From: Candidatus Rhodoferax bjergmarkensis
Lineage (GTDB): Bacteria > Pseudomonadota > Gammaproteobacteria > Burkholderiales > Burkholderiaceae_C
Direction of reading: 5' to 3'
Length of the DNA: 64,000 nucleotides
Assembly: GCA_016708345.1 (NCBI GenBank)
Contig: JADJFX010000007.1
Location: 124,001 to 188,000 of the forward strand
Shown: in pieces, positions 27,925-36,637 of the stretch
Layout: every line of letters begins with the position of its first letter
How positions within the stretch are numbered: the first letter of the stretch is position 1
The notes under the pieces: model-generated
What the model saw: only the letters and a program-made list of their open reading frames with translations
Database searches by the model: none
What the model was told of the DNA's origin: nothing
Made by a program: the position numbers and the translations under genes

Positions 27925-29531
27925 GCCCCCACGTTGTGACCACTACCCCTCACCATTTTGATGTCCTGATTGTGGGCAGCGGCCTGGCCGGCCTGAGCGC
28001 CGCGCTGCACCTGGCAGACACGCACCGCGTGGCCATTTTGACCAAACGCGCCCTGATGGACGGTGCCAGCAGCTGGGCGCAAGGCGGCATTGCCGCCGTG
28101 CTGGGCGAGGGCGACACCTTTGCCTCCCACGTGGACGACACCCAGGTGGCCGGTGCCGGCCTGTGCGACCTGCCTGCCACCCGGCTGGTGGTGGAGCAGG
28201 CACCCCGCGCCATTGCGTGGCTGCAAAAAATGGGGGTTCCGTTCTCACAGGAAGACGGGCATCTGCACCTGACCCGCGAAGGCGGCCACAGCGCAAGGCG
28301 CATTGCCCATGTGACCGATGCCACCGGCGCAGCCGTGCAGCAAACGCTGATCGGGCACGTGCTGCGCCACCCAAATATCAGTGTTTTCGAGCAGCACACC
28401 CTGGTGGACCTGATCACCGGGGCCAAACTGGCCCAGGCGCACAACAACTGCCTGGGGTTGTACGCACTGGACGGCACAACCGACGAGGTCGTTACCTTCC
28501 AGGCACCCCACACCATCTTGGCTACTGGCGGCGCAGGCAAGGTTTACCTGTACACCACCAACCCCGACACCGCCACTGGTGACGGCATCGCAGCAGCGTG
28601 GCGCGCCGGCTGCCGGGTGCAGAACATGGAGTTCATCCAGTTCCACCCCACCTGCCTGTACCACCCGCACGCCAAGTCGTTTTTGATCAGCGAAGCGGTG
28701 CGCGGCGAAGGCGGACGCCTGCTGCTGCCCGACGGCACCCGCTTCATGCCCAAACACGACGAGCGCGCCGAGCTGGCCCCGCGCGATGTGGTGGCCCGGG
28801 CGATTGACTTCGAAATGAAAAAAGGCGGGCTGGACTGCGTGTACCTGGACATTTCGCACCAGCCGCTCTCCTTTTTGCAGGAACACTTTCCCAACATTTA
28901 TGCGCGCTGCCTGGAGCTGGGCATCGACATTTCCAAACAAGCCATTCCGGTGGTGCCCGCCGCACACTACACCTGTGGCGGTGTGCTGACCGATCTGGCC
29001 GGCCGCACCGATGTGCCCGGCCTGTATGCCATCGGCGAAACCGCTGGCACCGGCCTGCACGGTGCCAACCGGCTGGCCAGCAACTCGCTGCTCGAATGCA
29101 TGGTGTTTGCCGAGGCCACGGCCCAGGACATTGCGGCGGCCAGTGTGGCAACACCCACCGCCCTGCCTGCCTGGGATGACAGCCGCGTGACCGATGCCGA
29201 CGAAGCCGTGGTGATCTCGCACAACTGGGACGAGCTGCGACGCTTCATGTGGGACTACGTGGGCATTGTGCGCACCAACAAGCGGCTGGAGCGCGCCGCC
29301 CACCGCATTGCCCTGCTGCAGGACGAAATCCAGGAGTTTTACGCCCACTTCCACGTGACGCGTGACCTGCTGGAACTGCGTAACCTGGTGCTGGTGGCGG
29401 ACCTGATCGTGCGCTCGGCACAGGCCCGCCATGAAAGCCGTGGCCTGCATTTCAGCCGCGACTACCCGAACCTGCTGCCACAAGCTGTGAGCACGGTGCT
29501 CGCGCCTGCAGAAACCCACGCGGGGGTCTGA
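27921..29531 (+). CDS. nadB: L-aspartate oxidase
   Basis: NadB oxidises L-aspartate to iminoaspartate, the first step of de novo NAD synthesis, using FAD. The 536-aa frame has the dinucleotide-binding start DVLIVGSGLAGLSAALHLA and the FAD site motif SSWAQGGIAAV. Active-site segments include the HPT of EFIQFHPTCLY, with HYTCGGVLTD further on, and a helical C-terminal domain. The start is uncertain: TTG at 27921 overlaps the scpA stop, or GTG at 27936 in the same frame. nadA and nadC are not in the window. Confidence 0.93.
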   Translation: MSPHVVTTTPHHFDVLIVGSGLAGLSAALHLADTHRVAILTKRALMDGASSWAQGGIAAVLGEGDTFASHVDDTQVAGAGLCDLPATRLVVEQAPRAIAWLQKMGVPFSQEDGHLHLTREGGHSARRIAHVTDATGAAVQQTLIGHVLRHPNISVFEQHTLVDLITGAKLAQAHNNCLGLYALDGTTDEVVTFQAPHTILATGGAGKVYLYTTNPDTATGDGIAAAWRAGCRVQNMEFIQFHPTCLYHPHAKSFLISEAVRGEGGRLLLPDGTRFMPKHDERAELAPRDVVARAIDFEMKKGGLDCVYLDISHQPLSFLQEHFPNIYARCLELGIDISKQAIPVVPAAHYTCGGVLTDLAGRTDVPGLYAIGETAGTGLHGANRLASNSLLECMVFAEATAQDIAAASVATPTALPAWDDSRVTDADEAVVISHNWDELRRFMWDYVGIVRTNKRLERAAHRIALLQDEIQEFYAHFHVTRDLLELRNLVLVADLIVRSAQARHESRGLHFSRDYPNLLPQAVSTVLAPAETHAGV

Positions 29532-30169
29532 TGACCTACAGCGTCAAGGAGATTTTTTACACCCTGCAGGGCGAAGGCGCACAAGCGGGCATGCCCGCCG
29601 TGTTTTGCCGCTTTGCCGGTTGCAACCTGTGGACCGGGCGCGAGAGTGAGCGCGCCAGCGCTATCTGCCAGTTTTGCGACACCGACTTTGTCGGCACCGA
29701 CGGCACGCACGGCGGCAAATACTCCACCGCGCAGGAACTGGCCGAGCGAATCGAAGCCCTTTGGCCTGCCGCTCACCGCGCCAACCGCTTGACCGTGCTC
29801 ACAGGGGGTGAGCCATTGCTGCAGCTTGACACGGCCTTGATCGACGCGCTGCACGAACGCGGCTTTCGGGTGGCGGTGGAGACCAATGGCACCTTGGGGG
29901 CACCCGCTGGCATCGACTGGCTGTGCGTCAGCCCCAAAGCCGGTGCGCCTTGGGTGCAGCAAAGCGGTCAGGAACTCAAGCTGGTGTGGCCGCAAAGCGG
30001 CTTTGACCTGCCAACCATGGCCAGCACCGGCCAGTTTCAGCACAGTTTTCTGCAAGCCATGGACGGCCCCGACCAAAGCGCAAATTTGGCCACCTGCATC
30101 GACGCCTGCCTGCAGCACCCGGTGTGGCGGCTGAGCCTGCAAACCCACAAAATCAGCGGCATCCGCTAA
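29531..30169 (+). CDS. queE: 7-carboxy-7-deazaguanine synthase
   Basis: QueE is a radical-SAM enzyme making the deazaguanine core of queuosine. In this 212-aa protein the cluster cysteines are C31, C46 and C49 (CNLW...CQFC), a CX14CX2C spacing found in proteobacterial QueE rather than the usual CX3CX2C. LTGGEPLLQ binds SAM, and FYTLQGEGAQAG marks the N-terminus. The ATG shares one base with the nadB stop (TGATG), so translation is probably coupled. Confidence 0.93.
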   Translation: MTYSVKEIFYTLQGEGAQAGMPAVFCRFAGCNLWTGRESERASAICQFCDTDFVGTDGTHGGKYSTAQELAERIEALWPAAHRANRLTVLTGGEPLLQLDTALIDALHERGFRVAVETNGTLGAPAGIDWLCVSPKAGAPWVQQSGQELKLVWPQSGFDLPTMASTGQFQHSFLQAMDGPDQSANLATCIDACLQHPVWRLSLQTHKISGIR

Positions 30170-30231
30170 CTTGTCAAGTTGAGTGCACAATCGCGGCCAT
30201 TGTCCGCCCAAGTTTCCACCCAAAGGTCCCT

Positions 30232-31113
30232 ATGAATACACCTGTCGAGACCCCCACCGTGACCCCCTACGGCACCCTGCCCGGACATGCCACCTCGGTG
30301 CGCCGCCCGGTCAGCCTGCCGCGCCTGCGTGAAATGCGCGCCCGGGGCGAAAAAATCACCATGCTGACTGCCTACGACGCCACCTTTGCCGCCGTGGCCG
30401 ATGCTGCCGGGGTGGAGTGCATTTTGGTGGGCGATTCTCTGGGCATGGTGTGCCAGGGACTGGCCAGCACGGTAGGCGTGTCGCTGGAAACCATGCGTTA
30501 CCACGTCGAGAGCGTTTCGCGCGGCTTGTTGCGCGCCCAAGGCACGGCCTGGCTGGTGGGCGACCTGCCCTTTGGCACCTACCATGAATCCAGAGAACAG
30601 GCCCTGCGCAGCGCCGCCGTGCTGATGCAGGCCGGTGCCCATATGGTCAAGCTCGAAGGTGGAGGCTGGACCGCTGAAACCGTGGAATTCCTGGTCACAC
30701 GCGGCATTCCGGTCTGCGCCCATCTGGGCCTGACGCCGCAAACCGTGCACTCGCTGGGCGGCTACCGGGTGCAGGGCAAGTCCGAGGAAGCAGCGGCCAC
30801 CCTCAAACAGCAGGCCCATGCGCTGCAGGACGCAGGCGCTGCGCTGCTGGTGCTGGAAATGGTGCCCGCAGCACTGGCCGCCGAGCTGACGCAGGAACTA
30901 CAGCACTGCGCCACCGTCGGCATAGGTGCGGGCCGCGATACCGCCGGCCAGGTGCTGGTGCTGCACGACATGCTGGGCCTGAACCTGGGCAAGATGCCCA
31001 AGTTTGTGCGCAACTTCATGACCGGCGCGCCCGGCGTGAAGGAAGCCATGCAAGCCTATGTGGCGGCCGTGAAAGACGGCAGCTTCCCCGACAACACCTT
31101 GCACGCCTGGTAA
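30232..31113 (+). CDS. panB: Ketopantoate hydroxymethyltransferase
   Basis: PanB adds a hydroxymethyl group to ketoisovalerate, the first committed step to pantothenate and coenzyme A. The 293-aa TIM-barrel enzyme shows KITMLTAYDATFA, the metal-binding ECILVGDSLGMV, DLPFGTYHES, AHLGLTPQ and GIGAGRDTAGQVLVLHDMLG. The ATG at 30232 is chosen because an upstream in-frame start at 30124 would overlap queE without family-like sequence. It is followed by panC after 22 bases, a normal panBC pair. Confidence 0.95.
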   Translation: MNTPVETPTVTPYGTLPGHATSVRRPVSLPRLREMRARGEKITMLTAYDATFAAVADAAGVECILVGDSLGMVCQGLASTVGVSLETMRYHVESVSRGLLRAQGTAWLVGDLPFGTYHESREQALRSAAVLMQAGAHMVKLEGGGWTAETVEFLVTRGIPVCAHLGLTPQTVHSLGGYRVQGKSEEAAATLKQQAHALQDAGAALLVLEMVPAALAAELTQELQHCATVGIGAGRDTAGQVLVLHDMLGLNLGKMPKFVRNFMTGAPGVKEAMQAYVAAVKDGSFPDNTLHAW

Positions 31114-31135
31114 CCGACTCCTCCCGAATACAGCC

Positions 31136-31975
31136 ATGAAAATCATCCACACCATTGCAGAGTTGCGCGAAACGCTGCACAAATTCAAGCGCCCCGCCTT
31201 TGTGCCCACCATGGGCAATTTGCACGAAGGCCATCTGGCGCTGATCGCGCAGGCCAAAGGCTTGGGTGACGTGACTGTGGCCAGCATTTTTGTGAACCGC
31301 CTGCAGTTTTTGCCGCATGAAGACTTTGACACCTACCCGCGCACACTGGAGCTGGACTGCGGCAAGCTCAAGGCTGCAGGCTGTGATGTACTGTTTGCCC
31401 CCAGCGAAAAAGAGCTGTACCCCGAGCCCCAAACCTTCAAGGTACACCCCCCGGCAGAATTGGCCGACATTCTGGAAGGGCACTTTAGGCCCGGCTTTTT
31501 TGTTGGCGTCTGCACCGTGGTGATGAAACTGCTGACCTGTGTGCAGCCGCGTGTGGCCTTGTTTGGCCAGAAGGACTACCAGCAGCTGATGATCCTGCGC
31601 CGCATGGTCAAGCAGTTTGCCCTGCCCATCGAGGTGGTGGCCGGAGCAACCCAGCGCGCGCAGGACGGCCTGGCGCTGTCGTCACGCAACGGCTACCTCA
31701 GCACCCCCGAACGCACCGAAGCGGTGCAACTCTCACTCGCGCTCAATACCATGGCCGCAGCCCTCAAAGCGGGCACCCGCGATATTGCCGCGCTGGAGCA
31801 ACAAGCCATGGATTCGCTCACCGGGCGCGGCTGGAAGCCTGACTACCTGACGGTGCGCCGCCGTTTTGACCTGCAACCCCCAGGGCCGGATGACCTGACC
31901 GCCGCCAATGCCCTGGTGGTGCTGGCCGCCGCCAAGCTCGGCACCACGCGGCTGATCGACAACCTCGAAATCTGA
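31136..31975 (+). CDS. panC: Pantothenate synthetase
   Basis: PanC joins pantoate and beta-alanine with ATP through a pantoyl-adenylate. The 279-aa protein has the HIGH-like MGNLHEGHLALI, the pantoate-binding region near FVNRLQF and YPRTLELDC, LFGQKDYQQLMILRRMV, and the KMSKS-like ALSSRNGYLS. It is the second gene of the panBC operon. The 3' end is followed by a short spacer and alkB. Confidence 0.95.
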   Translation: MKIIHTIAELRETLHKFKRPAFVPTMGNLHEGHLALIAQAKGLGDVTVASIFVNRLQFLPHEDFDTYPRTLELDCGKLKAAGCDVLFAPSEKELYPEPQTFKVHPPAELADILEGHFRPGFFVGVCTVVMKLLTCVQPRVALFGQKDYQQLMILRRMVKQFALPIEVVAGATQRAQDGLALSSRNGYLSTPERTEAVQLSLALNTMAAALKAGTRDIAALEQQAMDSLTGRGWKPDYLTVRRRFDLQPPGPDDLTAANALVVLAAAKLGTTRLIDNLEI

Positions 31976-32003
31976 GCCCTTTGAAGTTTGCACCCTTTGA
32001 AGC

Positions 32004-32717
32004 TTGAGTCGCTGTCAGCGGGCCCAGCGCGCAAAACCAGCCTGTGAGCTTGCCTTGGATCTGTTTGACAACTTGCCTCAACCGCCAGACGCTACGCCGA
32101 CGCAGATCGCGCCGGGTGCCTTCCTGCTGCGCGGCTTTGCCCTGGAAAAGGCTCCCAGCCTGCTGCAGGCCATCGAAGCCATCCTCCAGCAAGCGCCCCT
32201 GCGCCACATGCTGACCCCCGGCGGCCACACGATGTCCGTGGGCATGAGCAATTGCGGCGCGTTGGGCTGGGTGTCCGACACCAGCGGTTACCGCTACAGC
32301 GCGCGCGACCCGCTGTCTCAACTGCCCTGGCCCTGCATGCCAGCTTGCCTGCTGGAACTGGCGCAGCAGGCCGCCACACAGGCCGGTTACCCGCAATTCC
32401 AGCCCCAGGCATGCCTGATCAACCAGTACACACCCGGCGCCAAACTCTCGCTGCACCAGGACAAGGACGAAAAAGACCTCGCCTCCCCCATCGTGTCACT
32501 GTCGCTGGGCCTGCCTGCGGTGTTTTTGTTCGGCACCCCCCGGCGCAACGACCGGCCCCAGCGCTACCGTTTGGCGCATGGTGACGTGGTGGTGTGGGGC
32601 GGCCCATCGCGTCTGGCCTACCATGGCGTAGCCCCGCTGGGTGACGACGAGCATGCGCTGCTGGGGCGCAGACGAATCAATTTGACGTTTCGGCGGGTGT
32701 ATGAAAATTACCCATAA
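32004..32717 (+). CDS. alkB: AlkB-type DNA dealkylase
   Basis: AlkB removes methyl groups from N1-methyladenine and N3-methylcytosine with Fe(II) and 2-oxoglutarate. Iron ligands are visible in LHQDKDE (HxD) and the distal His in AYHGVAPL. The 2-oxoglutarate-binding arginines lie in RRRINLTFRR near the C-terminus. The frame opens with a TTG at 32004, and another TTG near LDLFDNL is equally possible, so the N-terminus is uncertain. A partial copy of its 3' end with downstream sequence recurs at 34152-34386. No Ada-type regulator is adjacent. Confidence 0.92.
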   Translation: MSRCQRAQRAKPACELALDLFDNLPQPPDATPTQIAPGAFLLRGFALEKAPSLLQAIEAILQQAPLRHMLTPGGHTMSVGMSNCGALGWVSDTSGYRYSARDPLSQLPWPCMPACLLELAQQAATQAGYPQFQPQACLINQYTPGAKLSLHQDKDEKDLASPIVSLSLGLPAVFLFGTPRRNDRPQRYRLAHGDVVVWGGPSRLAYHGVAPLGDDEHALLGRRRINLTFRRVYENYP

Positions 32718-32766
32718 AAAAGACCTCTTGCGCCCGTGGATATTGCGCAAGCAGCTATCAATTATA
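32717..32766 (-). repeat. Dispersed palindrome after alkB
   Basis: On the minus strand it reads GATAGCTGCTTGCGCA, spacer, GGGCGCAAGAGG, then a T run. It starts right at the alkB stop codon and could work as a terminator. Confidence 0.75.
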
Positions 32767-32936
32767 GAGCAAACAAACTCCAATTCGTGACCTCAAGGTG
32801 CTGATGACCCCAGCGCCGACCCACCCGCAAATTCAGAACCATGGTCCAGCTTTGGTCTTCTTGCAGGGTTTGTCGATTCTGTTATCGCTGCACAAAGCTG
32901 GACAGTTCCAAGTGATCAGCAAATCAGAGTTTCTTT

Positions 32937-32957
32937 TAGTACCTGAAACTGGTACTA
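32937..32957. promoter_or_regulatory. Perfect inverted repeat upstream of hicA, candidate operator
   Basis: TAGTACC-TGAAACT-GGTACTA: seven-base arms with a seven-base spacer, ending eight bases before the hicA ATG. The position suits autorepression by HicB or the HicAB complex. A TTCTTTTAGTACC stretch lies immediately upstream. Confidence 0.6.
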
Positions 32958-32964
32958 TTGAAAA

Positions 32965-33219
32965 ATGAAACGACGGCATCAACGGATTGTTGAATTGATT
33001 TTTTCGCGGCCGACGAGCGGCAATGTCCAGTGGCGCGATGTTGAGTGCCTCTTCATTGAACTGGGTGCAGAAATTGAAGAACGGGCAGGTAGCCGGGTTT
33101 CTGTCTTTTTGTTTGGCGAGGTGCGGGTCTTTCACCGTCCACATCCATCACCCAACACAGACAAAGGCGCGGTGGCATCTATCCGCAAATGGCTGGAACA
33201 ACACGGAGTCGAACCATGA
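32965..33219 (+). CDS. hicA: HicA-family toxin
   Basis: This 84-aa small basic protein is related to HicA mRNA interferases, with a double-stranded-RNA-binding-like fold. The sequence around NVQWRDVECLFIELGAEIEERAGSRVSVFLFG and the closing DKGAVASIRKWLEQHGVEP match the plasmid- and chromosome-borne variants paired with HicB. The usual catalytic His is probably the one in RVFHRPHP. Its stop overlaps the ATG of hicB by four bases (ATGA). The gene order toxin-then-antitoxin is normal for hicAB. Confidence 0.85.
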   Translation: MKRRHQRIVELIFSRPTSGNVQWRDVECLFIELGAEIEERAGSRVSVFLFGEVRVFHRPHPSPNTDKGAVASIRKWLEQHGVEP

Positions 33220-33545
33220 ACGTAATGACTGTTGACGACTATCACGCAACGATTGAATTTGACCCTGATCTTGACATGTTCAGGGGGGAAATTCTCGGCC
33301 TCAACGGTGGCGCAGATTTTTACGGAAAGAACCCGCAGGAACTTCGTGCGGAGTTCAAGCGCTCGCTTGAGGTTTTTCTTGAAGTGTGCGCAGAGAAGGG
33401 CATTGAGCCAAAACGTCATTTTTCGGGAAAATTCAATCTGCGGATTTCCCCGCAGTTGCACGAAAAACTCGCTATTGCTGCGCAAGCAAGGGGCAAAAGC
33501 ATCAATGCCCTGGCGCAAGAGACTTTGCAGGAAAACTTTGCGTGA
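33216..33545 (+). CDS. hicB: HicB-family antitoxin
   Basis: This 109-aa protein has an N-terminal partial RNase-H-like HicB fold (YHATIEFDPDLDMFRGEILGLNGGADFYG) and a C-terminal ribbon-helix-helix-type DNA-binding segment (FNLRISPQLHEKLAIAAQARGKSINALAQETL). It neutralises HicA and likely binds the inverted repeat at 32937-32957. The start at 33216 (ATGA overlap) is preferred over an upstream in-frame codon at 33189. Confidence 0.9.
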   Translation: MNVMTVDDYHATIEFDPDLDMFRGEILGLNGGADFYGKNPQELRAEFKRSLEVFLEVCAEKGIEPKRHFSGKFNLRISPQLHEKLAIAAQARGKSINALAQETLQENFA

Positions 33546-33641
33546 ATTGGACACAAGTTAACTGGTCAACCCATCGGACGGCTACGCCGACCGCAGAATT
33601 TTGACGTTAAAGCCTTCGCAGATTAGTGCTAGGATTTGCCC

Positions 33642-33866
33642 ATGAATACTGCAACCATAACCAGCGAAGCGCTGTCCCTCCCAGTGCAACAACGGGCGGA
33701 ATTGGCCGCGCAGTTGTTGTCCAGCCTTGACGCGCTGTCCGAATCCGAAATTGAACCGCTTTGGTTTCAAGAGGCGGCGCACCGGGCTGCGGAAATGGAT
33801 CAAGGGTTGTCCAAACGCATTCCTGCTGAGGAAGTGCGACGGCAAGCAAATGCCTTGCTCAAGTGA
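33642..33866 (+). CDS. Addiction-module antitoxin (unstable-antitoxin family)
   Basis: The 74-aa protein is of the Unstab_antitox/ParD-like type: SLPVQQRAELAAQLLSSLDALSESEIEPLW, then EAAHRAAEMDQG and IPAEEVRRQ. Such proteins pair with a RelE/ParE-fold toxin, and one follows immediately. The ATG at 33642 is chosen over a non-ATG codon six bases upstream. Its stop overlaps the GTG start of the toxin by four bases. As the toxin is truncated, the antitoxin is probably a relic. Confidence 0.8.
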   Translation: MNTATITSEALSLPVQQRAELAAQLLSSLDALSESEIEPLWFQEAAHRAAEMDQGLSKRIPAEEVRRQANALLK

Positions 33867-34066
33867 GTTACTTTTTTAACGAAGCCGCGCGCGTTGAGCA
33901 CCTGGAGCATGTGGCCTACTACGAGTCCTGCCAAATTGGGCTTGGCGCACGATACCTGTTGGCTTTCGATGCGGCAATGGGGGCCGTCTGCGAAGCGCCA
34001 GATCGTTTTCGCGTCGAGTCCCGAATTGCATCCGAAAGACCAGTATCGCCTATGAACGCATGGTGA
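33863..34066 (+). pseudogene. RelE/ParE-fold toxin, truncated
   Basis: The first 50 or so residues match ParE-like toxins of this module (FFNEAARVEHLEHVAYYESCQIGLGARYLLAFDAAM, then APDRFRVE). The C-terminal half with the conserved RRVALHGFPY and HHRR-type motifs is missing. The frame runs into unrelated sequence and stops at 34066. The break lies shortly before the duplicated alkB 3' end at about 34152, suggesting loss during the same rearrangement. Activity is unlikely without the C-terminal catalytic residues. Confidence 0.8.
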
Positions 34067-34151
34067 CCACTTCCCCTGGCCGTCATTCCTCCCCCGGCGC
34101 GGCTAGCGCGCAGCTCACCCGCGTCTTGGCTACCAGTTGCGCTCAAGCGCC

Positions 34152-34386
34152 GACCAAGCATCAGCATGGGTTTGCCTGCGGTTTTTTTGTTCGGCACCCC
34201 GCTGTGTGACGACGAGCATGCGCTGCTGGGGCGCAGACGAATCAATTTGACGTTTCGGCGGGTGCATGAAGGTTACCCATAAAAACAGCCTCTTGCGCCC
34301 GTAAATATTGCGCGAGCAGCTATCAAATAAATAGCAAATAGGCTCCAATTCGTGACCTCAAGGGGTTGATGACCCCAGCACCAACC
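34152..34386 (+). repeat. Duplicate of alkB 3' end and downstream sequence, with internal deletion
   Basis: Similar to 32500-32825: GGTTTGCCTGCGG..., GTTCGGCACCCC, then GACGACGAGCATGCGCTGCT, the last alkB codons, the dispersed palindrome (34280-34336) and a shared stretch ending at about 34386. About 95 bases inside alkB are absent, with the break at a CCCC microhomology. It brackets the two toxin-antitoxin modules. Confidence 0.8.
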
Positions 34387-34799
34387 AACCCGCTGATTGA
34401 AGAAAACAAAGTCCGTCGGGCAATTTGACTCACCGCAACCGGCTTTGAAGCAAGCGCTGGCACCAACTGTGGCCAACGCACGGTTATGGGCAGGCAGTTT
34501 CACGACTCTGGAGGTTAGTCAGCCGACGTTCTTGGCAGTCGGCAAAAGACACTCAGCTGACATTGACGAGTCGGGTTTGCGAGTTCGTATTCGACCTTGC
34601 AGTCGTCGACATCTGGAACTGCGGTCGTTCCATCCAACCAGGCCCTCACCAACGGATGGGGAGCAACCGATGCTGTGCGGTTGGACGAAAATCAGCGGCT
34701 GTCACGGGCTTCGCCGTAGCCGCGTGCTGAATCTCCCACTGGTAGTCCGGAATTTTCTTGTACTCAGTATCGAATTCCAAGCCAGCTTTGCCGTCCGAG
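34387..34799. other. Region without a recognisable gene
   Basis: About 410 bases between the alkB duplicate and the decayed DUF1566 gene. The only open frame (plus strand 34397-34825) has no family resemblance and overlaps the 3' part of the DUF1566 relic on the other strand. I see no repeat or RNA structure here. Confidence 0.5.
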
Positions 34800-35372
34800 G
34801 GCTGGCTGTCAAGCCGAACAAGTGAGCTTTGGCGTCACGGAAGGTGGCGTTGACAGCGCCGTTGTCGAAATTGACGTTCCAGGCGTTGACGCTTTTGCCC
34901 GCTTGCGGCGTGGATGACCAGAAGATGCCGGGGTGACCGTCTTTCTCCGTTGCAGGGTGCGCGATGGCCCTGCTGGCGGCGTATTTGCCGCCCTCGAATT
35001 CATTGTTCTTGCAGTCCTTGTGTCGCCCAACCACCGCCTCGAACTCCGCCTTGGTGGGAATGCGCCAGCCACTTTTCGTCTGGAAGTGGCTTTGCCTTGC
35101 GACGCGCATGGCCTCGAACCAATTCATTTCTGTGATGGTCTCCCTGCCTTCCATGCCTTCCCTGCATGACTTTCCGTTCCAGAAGTAGCCTACCACGCAG
35201 CGCTTCCAGATCAGGCCATGCGCGGGTCGGTCACGGTGCCGTCGCCGTTGTCTTTGAAGCCATCAAAAACTTACGTTGCATGGGCCTGGCAGCACAGCGC
35301 GGTCATCAGCACGCCGAGCACCAGCCGAAAGTTGATGGCCGTTAGCAGGCCCGCATTCGTGCGACGGTTCAT
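34800..35372 (-). pseudogene. DUF1566-domain exported protein, decayed
   Basis: On the minus strand an ATG at 35372 opens a signal peptide (MNRRTNAGLLTAIN...ALCCQAHA). It is followed, after at least two frame changes near 35210-35270, by DGFKDNGDGTVTD, then HGLIWKRC and a clean DUF1566 (Lcl C-terminal) core: WNGKSC, EMNWFEAMRVA, GWRIPTKAEFEAVV and FWSSTPQAGKSVNAWNVNFDNGAVN. The usual C-terminal VRLVR motif is missing, so the 3' end is also altered. DUF1566 proteins are secreted or surface proteins with lectin-like relatives; the function here is unknown. Confidence 0.7.
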
Positions 35373-35732
35373 ATTTAATCCTTTAAAAGGCCTACGAAAG
35401 GCGGTCACTGCCTGATGTCCTCAAAGGACCGGAAAGAGTTGCAGTTACTTTGGCAATGAAAGATAGAGCCCTCTGAATCAACATACCTTTTGCCTTCGAC
35501 GTGAAGTTCTCCCAGCCGATTCTGCATATTCAATCGCACTTGGTCTATTCCCCAATTGTGGGGATTGCACCGACCGGCATCGCTGCGCTGCGGGTCTACG
35601 ACTCTCTCCGAAGCTGACTGTCAATCCTGACACCTGTCATCCAAAACCACGTTCGAAAGCCAAAATTGTACGCTGTCAGGCTGCCGATCACGGCCCCCGA
35701 CGGACTTTGTTTTCTCTGAACACCGCTTCTGA
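35373..35732. other. Intergenic region, 360 bases
   Basis: It lies between the DUF1566 relic and the DTW-domain gene. No convincing gene or repeat. A sequence resembling a promoter for the relic is not obvious. Confidence 0.4.
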
Positions 35733-36548
35733 TCAGCCCCCGGTGTCCATGCCTGACGACAAACGCAGGCCGCGCAAACGCTGGTGCGCCGCGCTGTGCA
35801 GGTCCACCGGCAACTGGTGCTTGGCTTGCAGGTAGTGGACGGTGAACACTTCCAGGTAAGCCTGCAGCGTCTGCGCCGCCAGGGTCTCGCCAGCCAGCTC
35901 CAGACACAGGGCGGCCACCTCCGAGGTGCAAAAGTGGTCCTCTCGCCTGGAGCGGCGCAGGCGGTAGGTGGATATCTGCTCAGGCTGCAGGCTGAGCACC
36001 GGCAAGTGGTTCAGATAGGGGCTTTTGCGAAACATCTTGCGCGCCTCGGGCCAAGTGGCGTCGAGCAACACAAACAACGGGCGCTGGGCCGTTTGACCCA
36101 CGGGCGTATCGGCAGGCTGCACCTGCGTCACCACCCGCTCAGGGGCCACAAACTCCCCCGGAAACACCAGATACGGCTGCCACTGCGGATCGGCCAGCAG
36201 GGCCAGCAAGGCCGGGTCCACCTCGGTGCGCGCCCAGCCAAAGGCAGCGGTGTCTGCCACCACATCGGCAATCAGCCAGCCGGTGTTGCTGGGCTTGAGC
36301 GGTTCGATGTCGCACATGATCAGGCACACGCCCGCCCTGCTGGGCACATCCGGACGCAAGGCACACAGGCAGTGGCTGGGCACCAGACGGCAGCCCGCAC
36401 AGCGCTCACCGTGCGGACCGCCACGGGCAAGAAAGGGCTTGGCGCTGCGTGCCAGACGCGCGGCGCGCAGACGGGAGACAGCGTGGGGCAAGGGAGCGAG
36501 CGAGAACATGGAAGAATCAGGCAGTGGATGAAAAAAGGCCTTGTTCAC
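35733..36548 (-). CDS. DTW-domain tRNA-uridine aminocarboxypropyltransferase
   Basis: DTW proteins add the 3-amino-3-carboxypropyl group of SAM to a uridine of tRNA (acp3U). The 271-aa protein has the N-terminal cysteine cluster CAGCRLVPSHCLC, a CLIMCDIEPLKPSNTG segment binding SAM, and the signature DATWPEARKM followed by a conserved S/P and L stretch. The start is uncertain: ATG at 36548 or the one at MFSLAPLPHAVS 13 codons later. It is the next gene downstream of the group II intron on the same strand, and the intron 3' end lies within about 90 bases of it. Confidence 0.85.
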   Translation of the reverse strand: MNKAFFHPLPDSSMFSLAPLPHAVSRLRAARLARSAKPFLARGGPHGERCAGCRLVPSHCLCALRPDVPSRAGVCLIMCDIEPLKPSNTGWLIADVVADTAAFGWARTEVDPALLALLADPQWQPYLVFPGEFVAPERVVTQVQPADTPVGQTAQRPLFVLLDATWPEARKMFRKSPYLNHLPVLSLQPEQISTYRLRRSRREDHFCTSEVAALCLELAGETLAAQTLQAYLEVFTVHYLQAKHQLPVDLHSAAHQRLRGLRLSSGMDTGG

Positions 36549-36597
36549 TCCTATTTTAAGTTGCGGTAGGAACAGAGGTTACCCCCTGCCCCCCGCG

Positions 36598-36632
36598 CAG
36601 ATCCGTACGTGCAGAATTACCGCATACGGCTC
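36598..36632 (-). ncRNA. Group II intron domain V hairpin
   Basis: On the minus strand it begins GAGCCGTATGCGG and closes CGTACGGATC. The outer stem pairs GA.CCGTA with TACGG.TC, with one mismatch at the third pair. This is the catalytic hairpin of group II introns, here somewhat altered in the upper stem. Confidence 0.7.
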
Positions 36633-36637
36633 CTGCC

